From CAYWNK01 sp047639615 (GTDB lineage Bacteria > Planctomycetota > UBA1135 > GCA-002686595), in contig JBLIOL010000191.1 of NCBI GenBank assembly GCA_047639615.1, forward strand, positions 1-10,867: a stretch of 10,867 nucleotides of DNA. Direction: 5' to 3'. Positions 1 through 5,951 of this stretch are shown here, one piece after another. The notes beneath the pieces were generated by a model. That model was not told the DNA's origin, ran no database searches, and saw only the letters and a list, made by a program, of their open reading frames with translations. How positions within the stretch are numbered: the first letter of the stretch is position 1; each line of letters starts with the position of its first letter. Made by a program: the position numbers and the translations under genes.

Positions 1-98
1 GGCGGGGTCCGCACGGTAGCCGATGGACGCCCCCGGAGTCGCACACTTTAGGTGGACTCGCCCTCCAGCGACCCGCAGAGTCGCGGGCTCGGTCTGAG
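1..98. other. Upstream sequence with no recognised gene
   Basis: I see no supportable coding region, tRNA or clear sigma-70 promoter here. A short hairpin is possible at 72-87 (CCCGC, six-base loop, GCGGG), with no T tract. The region may be the tail of an intergenic space upstream of uvrC or the 3' end of a gene starting outside the window. Confidence 0.4.
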
Positions 99-124
99 GG
101 CATACCGCGTCGGCATACCGCGTC
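99..124. repeat. 13-bp tandem direct repeat (two copies)
   Basis: The unit GGCATACCGCGTC occurs at 99-111 and again, identical and directly adjacent, at 112-124. The second copy is also the outer end of the left arm of the inverted repeat at 112-175, so the same 13-mer appears a third time inverted at 163-175. This pattern is typical of replication slippage or template switching. It could also be an assembly artefact. Confidence 0.9.
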
Positions 125-175
125 AGTCACTTTCCTCCGGTAATGACCGGAGGAAAGTGACTGACGCGGTATGCC
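112..175. repeat. Perfect 30-bp inverted repeat with 4-nt loop at uvrC start
   Basis: Positions 112-141 are the exact reverse complement of 146-175, separated by AATG (142-145). In RNA this would be a very stable 30-bp hairpin. The right arm holds a Shine-Dalgarno-like GGAGGA (149-154) and the ATG at 171, so transcription through it would bury both in duplex. There is no T tract after it, so it does not look like an ordinary terminator. It may be a cruciform-forming element, a translational block on uvrC, or a fold-back artefact of sequencing or amplification; the sequence alone cannot decide. Confidence 0.9.
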
Positions 176-2024
176 CGGTAGACTGCGTGGGCTGATGGTC
201 GAGCCTTCCTGGAGTCTGCGTGACGTGTCTACACGGCCGGGGGTGTACTTGTTTAAGGACGCCTCTGGGGAGGTGCTGTATGTGGGCAAGGCGCGGAACC
301 TGCGGCAGCGGCTCGCCAGCTATCGGCGGCCGGGGGGGGACGGGCGGCTGAACGTGGCCTTCTTGGAGAAGGAGGCGGAGTCCGTCGAGACGATCGTCAC
401 GCGCACGGAGAGCGAGGCGCTGCTGCTGGAGGACACGCTCATCAAGCAGTACAAGCCGCGGCACAATATTCGGCTGAAGGACGACAAGTCGTTCTTGATG
501 CTGCGGCTGGATTTGACGGAGCGCTTTCCGCGGCTGAAGTTTGTGCGGGCCCATGACCCTGAGGTGGGGCGCAGCGGGGGCGGCAAGCGCTTCTTCGGGC
601 CCTATACGTCCTCGCGGGCGGTGCGGCGCACGCTCTCGGACCTGCATCGGGTGGTGCCCTTGCGGGATTGCCCGGACTCGGTCATGAACCACCGTTCGCG
701 GCCTTGCTTAAAGCATCAGATCGGGCTGTGCAGTGCGCCTTGCGTGGGGCTGATCGAGGCCGAGGAATACGCGGGCTTGGTGGAGCGTGCGGCACGGGTG
801 CTCTCGGGAGACGTGGAGGAGTTGGCCACGGATTTGACCGAGCGCATGACGGTGGCCTCGGAGGAGCTGGAGTACGAGCGGGCCGCGGGCTGGCGCGATC
901 GGTTGGCGGCCTTGCGGCGCACCGTGGAAGGGCAGGGCGTGCGGCCTAAGGATGATATACACCGGGATGTGTTGGGCTTGGCCCGCCGCGGGGAGACGGC
1001 GGCGGTGCACCGGCTTTCTTTCCGGGAGGGGCGGCTGGCGGAGAGTCGCACGCATCACTTCCGCTCGGAGTTGCCGGATGAGGAGCTGCTGCACGTGGTG
1101 ATTACCGCGCTGTACGGGAGCGGGCGCAGGAAGGTTCCGGCGGAGATGCTCTTGCCTTGCGAGCCCACGGAGGCGGAGTTGCTGGAGGAGGTGCTCGGCG
1201 GGGAGACGCGGCTGACCGTGCCCAAGACCGGCGACAAGCGGCGGACTCTGGACATGGCGGGTGAGAACGCGCGCGCGGCACTGGCTCAGGCGGATTCGGA
1301 GGCGGCGCGGGATGAGGAAGCGCTCGAACAACTGGTCGATCTGCTGGATTTGGATCCGGCTACGGAGGTCATGGACTGCTTCGATATTTCGAATATGCAG
1401 GGCTCGCACGTGGTCGCTAGCCGCGTGCGCTTCCGGCGCGGGCACCCGGATCGGGCTGGCTATAGGCGCTTCAAGGTCAAGACCGTGGATGGGCAGGACG
1501 ACTTCGCCTCCATGCACGAGGTGGTGCTACGCAGTTTGAAGCGCGGCGTGAAGGAAGGTGATCTGCCGGACCTGGTGGTGATCGACGGCGGCGAGGTGCA
1601 GCTGGCCAAGGCGCTGGAGGCGCGTACGGAGGCGGGCGCTTGGCAGGTAGCGATGGTGGGCCTGGCAAAGGCGCGGCCGGCGAGGACGGTGAATGGCGTG
1701 CGCAAGCCGGCTAGTGAGGAGCGCGTGTATCTGCCGGGGGCGCTCGAGCCCATCGAGCTGGCGCGGCACTCGGCCTCGCGGCACCTGATGGAGCGTATCC
1801 GCGACGAGGCGCACCGCTTCGCGATTACCTACCACCGCAAGGAGCGCGGGCGAATTACGAGCAAGTTGGATTCGATCGCCGGCGTCGGGCCGGCCAAGCG
1901 CAAGGCCTTGCTGCGTACCTTCGGCTCCGTGGCTGGCGTGGCCAAGGCCAGCGTGGAGGAGCTCATGGCTCTGGATGGAATCAGCGACGACTTGGCTCGT
2001 CGAATCGTGGCAGACCTGTCCTGA
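171..2024 (+). CDS. uvrC: Excinuclease ABC subunit UvrC
   Basis: UvrC makes the dual incision around DNA lesions after UvrA/UvrB loading in nucleotide excision repair. The 617-residue length fits the family. Domains in order: GIY-YIG nuclease (about 22-100; GVY at 24-26, YVGKA at 37-41, probable catalytic Arg47, metal ligand Glu87, Asn99). Four cysteines at 167, 179, 187 and 191 have the spacing of the iron-sulfur ligands of E. coli UvrC. A UVR UvrB-binding segment lies at about 215-250. The RNase H-like 5' nuclease (about 395-560) has Asp405, Asp444, Asp472 and His548 as likely catalytic residues. Tandem helix-hairpin-helix motifs fill 565-617. The start is uncertain: ATG 171 sits inside the inverted repeat, and a second in-frame ATG at 195 places GVY at the usual distance from the N terminus. 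An in-frame stop at 162 excludes longer forms. The gene carries a run of eight G at 332-339 and is followed 26 nt later by the SelW-like gene. Confidence 0.97.
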   Translation: MPGRLRGLMVEPSWSLRDVSTRPGVYLFKDASGEVLYVGKARNLRQRLASYRRPGGDGRLNVAFLEKEAESVETIVTRTESEALLLEDTLIKQYKPRHNIRLKDDKSFLMLRLDLTERFPRLKFVRAHDPEVGRSGGGKRFFGPYTSSRAVRRTLSDLHRVVPLRDCPDSVMNHRSRPCLKHQIGLCSAPCVGLIEAEEYAGLVERAARVLSGDVEELATDLTERMTVASEELEYERAAGWRDRLAALRRTVEGQGVRPKDDIHRDVLGLARRGETAAVHRLSFREGRLAESRTHHFRSELPDEELLHVVITALYGSGRRKVPAEMLLPCEPTEAELLEEVLGGETRLTVPKTGDKRRTLDMAGENARAALAQADSEAARDEEALEQLVDLLDLDPATEVMDCFDISNMQGSHVVASRVRFRRGHPDRAGYRRFKVKTVDGQDDFASMHEVVLRSLKRGVKEGDLPDLVVIDGGEVQLAKALEARTEAGAWQVAMVGLAKARPARTVNGVRKPASEERVYLPGALEPIELARHSASRHLMERIRDEAHRFAITYHRKERGRITSKLDSIAGVGPAKRKALLRTFGSVAGVAKASVEELMALDGISDDLARRIVADLS

Positions 2025-2050
2025 GGGGGATGGATCGTTATGCTGACCCC

Positions 2051-2275
2051 ATGAAGGTCAGCATCGAATACTGCAACATGTGAAACTACCGTCCCCAAGC
2101 CGCCGGTCTGGCAGCTGAGTTGGAAGCCGTGTTCGGCGACCTGGACGTGGAATTGATCAAGGGCGCGGGCGGCGTCTTTGAGGTCAGCGTGGACGGCAAG
2201 TTGGTCTTCTCGAAGAAGGCCCTGGACCGGTTCCCCATGTACGAAGAGATTCCGATCCTGATTAAGACGGGTTGA
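2051..2275 (+). CDS. SelW-like (Rdx family) selenoprotein with in-frame TGA = Sec
   Basis: Read with TGA 2081-2083 as selenocysteine, this gives a complete 74-residue protein ending at TGA 2273-2275. It begins MKVSIEYC and has the redox motif Cys8-Asn9-Met10-Sec11, followed by NYRPQA. The family landmarks come in order: hydrophobic helix with FG (28-29), VELIKG (33-38), GGVFEV (40-45), DGKLVFSKK (48-56) and RFP (60-62). This is the SelT/SelW/SelH (Rdx) thioredoxin-like fold, where the CxxU or CxxC pair is at the end of the first beta strand. Members are thought to act in cytoplasmic thiol redox control; the substrate is unknown. The TGA falls exactly where the family has Sec or Cys, and family residues continue on both sides without frameshift. 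A SECIS-like hairpin follows. Start: ATG 2051 gives the usual SelW N terminus; an in-frame ATG at 2030 would add seven residues (MDRYADP). The purine-rich stretch at 2023-2033 is too far from 2051 and too close to 2030 for ideal spacing. Co-transcription with uvrC is likely. The weaker alternative is a pseudogene or an error that turned Cys TGC into TGA. Confidence 0.9.
2081..2123 (+). promoter_or_regulatory. Candidate bacterial SECIS element after the Sec TGA
   Basis: A hairpin can form inside the reading frame just 3' of the TGA. Upper stem GCC (2102-2104) pairs with GGC (2110-2112) around the apical loop GGTCT (2105-2109). Then comes one C-A mismatch (2101/2113) and AGC (2098-2100) pairing with GCT (2114-2116). 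CCA (2095-2097) may pair with TGG (2121-2123) across a four-base bulge. The first loop G is 22 nt beyond the TGA. As I recall it, the E. coli fdhF SECIS has the same GGUCU in its apical loop, at a similar distance; this would be the SelB binding site. The stem is short and the fold was worked out by hand. Confidence 0.65.
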
Positions 2276-2348
2276 TGCTTCTTCTGCTGTATTTCGCGGG
2301 GACCCGCGGTCGATCCAACCTGCAGCCCTCTCACCCGTAGACCCCACC
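2276..2348 (+). other. Intergenic spacer with a small GC-rich hairpin
   Basis: This 73-nt gap separates the SelW-like gene from the secreted protein gene. CGCGG (2295-2299) can pair with CCGCG (2304-2308) around GGAC. No T tract follows, so it is at best a weak terminator. No clear Shine-Dalgarno precedes the ATG at 2349. Confidence 0.35.
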
Positions 2349-3722
2349 ATGCTCTCGATTCTCACCCTGCCCCTGCTGCTCGCGCCGATCTTCGGCGGGA
2401 CAGCCGCTGAGGCTAGCGCACTCCAGGACGCCCCGTCCCAAGATGAGGCGCGCGACTATCAGTTCGCCAGTGGCAAGAGTTTCGAGGTCTACGGCAATTG
2501 GCGCTTGGAGGGCACTGGCGATGCGCTAGCGGAGCAGGCCGTGGTCTTCGCTGACCGGGTGGCTGAGTTGCTCAGTGCGCGAACCGGTTTGCAGCTGGCG
2601 GCCGAGGGTGAGGAAGCTCCCCTCGCTCTAATCAATCTCTACCAGCGTCCGAAGGACCTGGGCCAGGTTCGGAAGGGCATGGGCCTCGAGCCCGATAGCG
2701 GTGCGCCCTTCTGTGAGCCAGGTGGTCTGACTGCTCATGTGGCCGTTCAACCTGCGGTCGCCAACTTGCTGCTGCGGGCCCAAGGCATTCCGCCCTGGGT
2801 TCTGTGCGTGATCGGGGAGCAAGCTGGTCACTCCTGGGTCGAGCGAGCCGCGCCCGGTCAGTGGGCCGGCGCTGCGGGTTGGGCCTGGAACGGTCTGGTG
2901 CTGAATGCGGTGCAGACGGCCCTGCTGGAATCTGGCAAGGCGCTCGAACCCGAGCATGATCCCCTGCTGGGCTGGGAAGGATCCCAGATGCAGCGTCAGC
3001 GGGATGCTGGCCTCGGCATTGCCGAACTGCTGGGTTTGGCCCTCGAGGATGGCGCTGGCCGCGCTACTCGCCGCGTGCTTGCGAAGGCGTTGGCTGCACC
3101 CGAGGGGCAAAGCCTTGGGCAGGTACTGAGTCAGGGCGATCCGCTCGCCCAGCTCGCCGATCCCTCCAGCCTATTGGATGCACAGCAAGCGTCCTTCGTC
3201 GGCTGGGAGCTGAATACCCCTTCGATTGCGCCCCTAGATGACGGATGGCTGCAATCGACGCGTGGCGGTACATCCAGTCGCTGCTGGAGTGTGGCCCCCG
3301 TGGGGCGTGAGAAATTCAAACTGACAGCGCGCGTCATCCTGTACGCGCCGCTGATGAAGCCCAGCAAGAGTGTCAGGCCGCCCGGGCAAACCAACCTGCT
3401 CCTCGGGCGCATCGGCGAGGACTATATCAGCGTTACCTTCAACACCATTTCCGGGCTCACGGTGTTCAACTATCAGTCACTGACCGGTGAGTACCGCGTG
3501 CTCGTGAAGCAGACGGGCGGTTTGCACGTGCCCACCAACGTGCCTTTCGAATTCAGCGTCAGCATCGACAAAGAGCTCGGCGTGGTGACCCTGAATGGCA
3601 ACCAAGTCGCCACCTTCAGCACCTCGGGACGCGACATGAGTGGCCTGTACGGCATGGGCGCCCAAGCCGGTTGCGGCACGACCCACTGGCTCGAGCTGAA
3701 GGTCGAACAGAAGCTCGAGTAG
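2349..3722 (+). CDS. Secreted protein of unknown function, C-terminal beta-sandwich-like domain
   Basis: A 457-residue protein I cannot assign to a named family with confidence. Residues 1-24 look like a type I signal peptide: a hydrophobic core (LTLPLLLAPIF) and a likely cut after EASA (24/25); no lipobox cysteine is present. Residues about 37-230 have the layout seen at the start of secreted peptidase-MA/DUF1570-type proteins (YGN, then a long helix, then a strand LALINLYQRP). There is no HExxH metal-binding motif, so if related it is probably non-catalytic. Residues about 300-457 are strand-rich with Gly turns (ISVTFNTISGLTVFNYQS; FEFSVSIDKELGVVTLNG), resembling concanavalin/LamG-like or DUF1080-like sandwiches. 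These are guesses from pattern. The gene ends 63 nt before the convergent recombinase, with 13-bp repeats between. An export role through SecA and a periplasmic or surface location are expected. Confidence 0.8.
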   Translation: MLSILTLPLLLAPIFGGTAAEASALQDAPSQDEARDYQFASGKSFEVYGNWRLEGTGDALAEQAVVFADRVAELLSARTGLQLAAEGEEAPLALINLYQRPKDLGQVRKGMGLEPDSGAPFCEPGGLTAHVAVQPAVANLLLRAQGIPPWVLCVIGEQAGHSWVERAAPGQWAGAAGWAWNGLVLNAVQTALLESGKALEPEHDPLLGWEGSQMQRQRDAGLGIAELLGLALEDGAGRATRRVLAKALAAPEGQSLGQVLSQGDPLAQLADPSSLLDAQQASFVGWELNTPSIAPLDDGWLQSTRGGTSSRCWSVAPVGREKFKLTARVILYAPLMKPSKSVRPPGQTNLLLGRIGEDYISVTFNTISGLTVFNYQSLTGEYRVLVKQTGGLHVPTNVPFEFSVSIDKELGVVTLNGNQVATFSTSGRDMSGLYGMGAQAGCGTTHWLELKVEQKLE

Positions 3723-3724
3723 TA

Positions 3725-3789
3725 CGCGCTGTTCAAACGCGCTGTTCAACCGCGCTGTTCAACCGCGCTGTTCAACCGCGCTGTTCAAC
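3725..3789. repeat. Five tandem copies of a 13-bp repeat between convergent genes
   Basis: The unit CGCGCTGTTCAAC is repeated head to tail at 3725, 3738, 3751, 3764 and 3777; the first copy ends in A instead of C, and the other four are identical. A sixth copy begins at 3790 (CGCGC) and breaks off. The array fills the gap between the two convergent stop codons, and the fifth copy contains the recombinase stop codon (3785-3787). Each CGCG can pair with the next around a nine-base loop, so chained small hairpins are possible in either transcript. The near identity suggests recent expansion. Confidence 0.95.
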
Positions 3790-4711
3790 CGCGCGGGTGA
3801 TACAAGCGGTGCACGCCGCGGACGTGCTCAGCATCGAGGTGGGTGTAGAGCTCGGTGGTGCGGATCGAGGCGTGGCCGAGCATCTCCTGCACGGCGCGCA
3901 GGTCGGCGCCACCTTCGATCAGGTGCGTGGCGAAGGAGTGGCGCAGGGTGTGCGGCGAGAGCTTGCCCAGCAGGCCGGCCTTGCCGGCGGCCACCTGCAC
4001 CCGGCGCCAGGCGTCGGCGCGGCCCAGCGGACGGCCAGCGCGGGAGACGAAGACTGCGGCTTCGCGGCGGCCGGCAGGCACCACCTGCGGACGGCCTTCA
4101 CGCAGCCAGATTTGAAGGGCGTCGGCGGCACGCACGCCCAGGGGCACCAGGCGCTGCTTGTCACCCTTGCCGTGCAGGCGCACGCCGCGCAGGCCAGGCT
4201 CGAGCGCATCCGTGCGCAGGCCTACGGCCTCGGATACCCGCGCGCCGCTGGCGTAGAGCATCTCGAGCAGGGCCCGGTCGCGCTGGGCTAGCCAGCCGTC
4301 GCCCTCGGGGGCGGCCAGTAGCCGGTCTACCTCCTCGGCGGTGCGCACTTCGGGCAGCACCCGGGCCAGGCGCGGGGCGGGCAAGAGGGCCGTTGGATCG
4401 CGCGGGGCGAGGCCTTCGGCTACCCAGAAGCGGCATAGGACCCGGATCGCGGTCAGGTTGCGGGCCAGGGTGCGGCCCGCGGCGCCGCCCGCCCGGCGTG
4501 CGGCCAGGTGGGCGACCACGTCATCCGGGATCAGGTCCGTTGGCTGGCTGCGGCCGGCCGCGGCGCAGCTGTCCAGGAAGCGCCGCAGGTCCTGCCCATA
4601 GGCCAGGAGCGTGCGCGGGGCCAGGCCCACCTCCACGCGCATGGCGTCCAGGAACTCGTCCAGACCCACGGCTAGAGCGGGAGGCAGGGGGGTAACGGCG
4701 TCGGGGACCAT
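3785..4711 (-). CDS. Tyrosine recombinase of the XerC/XerD type
   Basis: A 308-residue site-specific recombinase, close to the usual Xer length. The N-terminal SAM-like core-binding domain spans about 13-105 and the catalytic domain about 115-305. All six active-site residues are visible: Arg158 (SGARVSE), Lys182 (HGKGDKQR), His254 and Arg257 (SPHTLRHSF), His280 (LGHASIRTTELY) and the nucleophile Tyr289. Their spacing matches E. coli XerC. The end (LYHPRG) also matches the Xer family, so the repeat array past it has not eroded the protein. The expected job is resolving chromosome dimers at dif with a partner Xer; no dif-like site was found here. Whether it is XerC or XerD cannot be settled by eye, so no symbol is given. 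It starts at ATG 4709-4711 with little Shine-Dalgarno, and is divergent from the TraR/DksA gene. It is flanked by housekeeping genes, not phage genes, which argues against a mobile-element integrase. Confidence 0.93.
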   Translation of the reverse strand: MVPDAVTPLPPALAVGLDEFLDAMRVEVGLAPRTLLAYGQDLRRFLDSCAAAGRSQPTDLIPDDVVAHLAARRAGGAAGRTLARNLTAIRVLCRFWVAEGLAPRDPTALLPAPRLARVLPEVRTAEEVDRLLAAPEGDGWLAQRDRALLEMLYASGARVSEAVGLRTDALEPGLRGVRLHGKGDKQRLVPLGVRAADALQIWLREGRPQVVPAGRREAAVFVSRAGRPLGRADAWRRVQVAAGKAGLLGKLSPHTLRHSFATHLIEGGADLRAVQEMLGHASIRTTELYTHLDAEHVRGVHRLYHPRG

Positions 4712-4889
4712 GCCTATGGAGAGTCCAACCTTGGGGACCGCCGATCAAGACCCTGGCGGCGCGCCCCGTTGCGGCTGGCACCTAGCCCCGGCCTAGGCCT
4801 ATACTCCCGCGCCCGCGGGGATTGTCCCAGGGCGTTTTGACCCCCTCTGAGAGGCTTCGACCCGTAGCTGGGTCGGCCACCGTTTTTCC
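4712..4889. promoter_or_regulatory. Divergent intergenic region with candidate promoter
   Basis: This 178-nt region separates the leftward recombinase gene from the rightward TraR/DksA gene. For the right side, TATACT (4800-4805) is a good -10 match, with CTGGCA (4775-4780) as a possible -35 at a rather long 19-nt spacing. The perfect palindrome GGCCTAGGCC (4790-4799) lies between them and could bind a regulator. On the opposite strand TATAGG (4803-4798) overlaps the same place and might be the -10 of the recombinase gene. In the leader, CGACCC (4858-4863) and GGGTCG (4870-4875) form a six-bp hairpin, followed a few bases later by TTTTT (4883-4887), just before the ATG. This hairpin might affect start-site access; an attenuator is possible but weakly supported. 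Confidence 0.35.
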
Positions 4890-5261
4890 ATGGCGAAGAA
4901 ACTGACCGAGCAGGATCTGGAGCGCTACGGCTCCCTGCTGCGCAACATGCTGGGCATTCTGTCCGGTGATATCGCCAACCTGGAGACGGAGACCACGCCC
5001 GATGTGCGCGAGGGCGAGATCCTCTCCAGCGATGATGTGGGCGCGGAGGTTTTGGCTCTCGAGCTCTCCATGGAGCTGCTGCAGCACGACGAGAAGACTG
5101 TGGGGGAGATCGGGGACGCCTTGGATCGCATTCGGGCCGGAACCTATGGCCGCTGCGTGGCCTGCCAGGCCTGGATCCGCAAGACGCGCCTCTCGGCCGT
5201 ACCGCACGCTCCCAATTGCATCGACTGTCAGCGGGCTGCGGAGGCTCGCGTTCAGGGCTGA
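4890..5261 (+). CDS. TraR/DksA-type C4 zinc-finger protein
   Basis: A 123-residue protein with a helical N-terminal part (about 5-85) and a C-terminal zinc finger with Cys89, Cys92, Cys110 and Cys113 (CxxC, 17 residues, CxxC), the spacing of DksA. The lead-in GTYGRC is also typical. DksA-like proteins enter the RNA polymerase secondary channel and adjust transcription, often with ppGpp. Counting back without gaps from the zinc finger, the positions of the DksA coiled-coil tip (DxxDxA) read SxxDxG here, so the tip acids are only partly kept. It may be a family member with other properties, such as the many short bacterial homologues of unknown target. It is shorter than E. coli DksA (151). No clear Shine-Dalgarno is seen. 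The stop is 3 nt from the start of lspA, so the two are almost certainly co-transcribed and probably translationally coupled. Confidence 0.9.
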   Translation: MAKKLTEQDLERYGSLLRNMLGILSGDIANLETETTPDVREGEILSSDDVGAEVLALELSMELLQHDEKTVGEIGDALDRIRAGTYGRCVACQAWIRKTRLSAVPHAPNCIDCQRAAEARVQG

Positions 5262-5264
5262 GCT

Positions 5265-5903
5265 TTGAGTACTCCCAATCTCGATCAACAGGGGCCGCCC
5301 ACCTGGCGGCACGTGCTCTGCTTTAGCGTCGTGGCCCTGCTGGTGGGGGTCGACCTGGCCTCCAAGTCGTTGGTCATGCCCTGGCTCGAGAGCAGCATGG
5401 TGGAGTTTCAGCACCTGGTACCGGTGAGCGCCTCAGCGCCGGCGCTGGTGCGTGATGCCCACAATCACGAGCGCTACCCGATCGCGGGGGAGTGGCTGGG
5501 CTTCATGCACAATCTCAACTACGGCGCCGCCTTCGGGCGCCTGGCTGGGATCCCTTGGGTCTTGGTTATAGGCCGCGTGCTGGCCTCCTTCTGGCTCTCG
5601 GCCCTGATTCTGCGCAGCGCCACCGGAGCGCGGGTCTACCTAAGCTCTCTGGTGCTGATTCTGGCCGGGGCCCTGGGCAACCTCTGGGACAACTTCACCT
5701 ACGAGCCGCTGATTCCCGACGCTGCGCGGCCCTTTGGCCCGGTGCGGGATTTCATCGACGTCTACTTTGGGTTCATGGATTGGCACTTTCCCACCTTCAA
5801 CATCGCCGACTCCTGCATCACGGTTGGGGCTATCCTGCTGCTGCTTTCGGGCTTTGGCGGCGCGCCCAAGGAAGAGCCCGACGAGAGCGAGTTGCCGGCA
5901 TAG
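5265..5903 (+). CDS. lspA: Lipoprotein signal peptidase (signal peptidase II)
   Basis: LspA is the inner-membrane aspartyl protease that removes signal peptides from diacylated prolipoproteins. The 212-residue product has a first membrane segment at about 17-36 with the conserved Asp30 and Lys34 (VDLASK), the NYGAAFG motif at 85-91, then further hydrophobic segments at about 96-117, 123-141 and 184-198. The catalytic pair is Asp162 (VRDFIDV) and Asp182 (FNIADS). The usual GNLIDR reads GNLWDN here, so the conserved Arg position is Asn143. The protein is longer than the common 160-170 residues, mostly from an enlarged loop between the first segment and NYGAAF (about 37-82), a short insert before the first catalytic Asp, and an acidic tail. 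The start is TTG at 5265, preceded by AGGG (5254-5257) at suitable spacing. The first internal ATG would cut off the first membrane segment. Confidence 0.95.
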   Translation: MSTPNLDQQGPPTWRHVLCFSVVALLVGVDLASKSLVMPWLESSMVEFQHLVPVSASAPALVRDAHNHERYPIAGEWLGFMHNLNYGAAFGRLAGIPWVLVIGRVLASFWLSALILRSATGARVYLSSLVLILAGALGNLWDNFTYEPLIPDAARPFGPVRDFIDVYFGFMDWHFPTFNIADSCITVGAILLLLSGFGGAPKEEPDESELPA

Positions 5904-5934
5904 GCTGGCGGCTCGTTGCTCCCTCCCTTGGGCT

Positions 5935-5942
5935 GAGGTAGG
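5935..5942 (+). promoter_or_regulatory. Shine-Dalgarno that decides the pyrD start
   Basis: GAGGTAGG lies about 9 nt before ATG 5952, a usable spacing. It abuts the upstream in-frame TTG at 5943, which is therefore unlikely to be the start. This is the best Shine-Dalgarno in the window. Confidence 0.6.
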
Positions 5943-5951
5943 TTGAGCCTG

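Noticed and set aside
1..98. tRNA gene fragment
   Set aside because: The GC-rich short stems do not form a cloverleaf, and no T-loop or acceptor pairing could be found.
2081..2083. Reading the TGA as tryptophan under an alternative genetic code
   Set aside because: uvrC, xerC, the TraR/DksA gene, pyrD and the receiver gene all end at TGA at family-typical lengths, and the SelW family calls for Sec or Cys here.
1829..2365. Minus-strand open frame of 178 codons covering the SelW-like gene
   Set aside because: The plus strand carries a full family signature here; the antisense product has no motif and overlaps the uvrC helix-hairpin-helix end.
3725..3789. CRISPR array
   Set aside because: The 13-bp units are directly adjacent with no spacers, and no cas genes are present.
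3785..4711. Phage or integron integrase
   Set aside because: Length, active-site spacing and ending match Xer proteins; no attachment sites, cargo or phage genes are nearby.
5943..5951. TTG start for pyrD
   Set aside because: It touches the Shine-Dalgarno directly, while ATG 5952 has good spacing and gives a normal N terminus.
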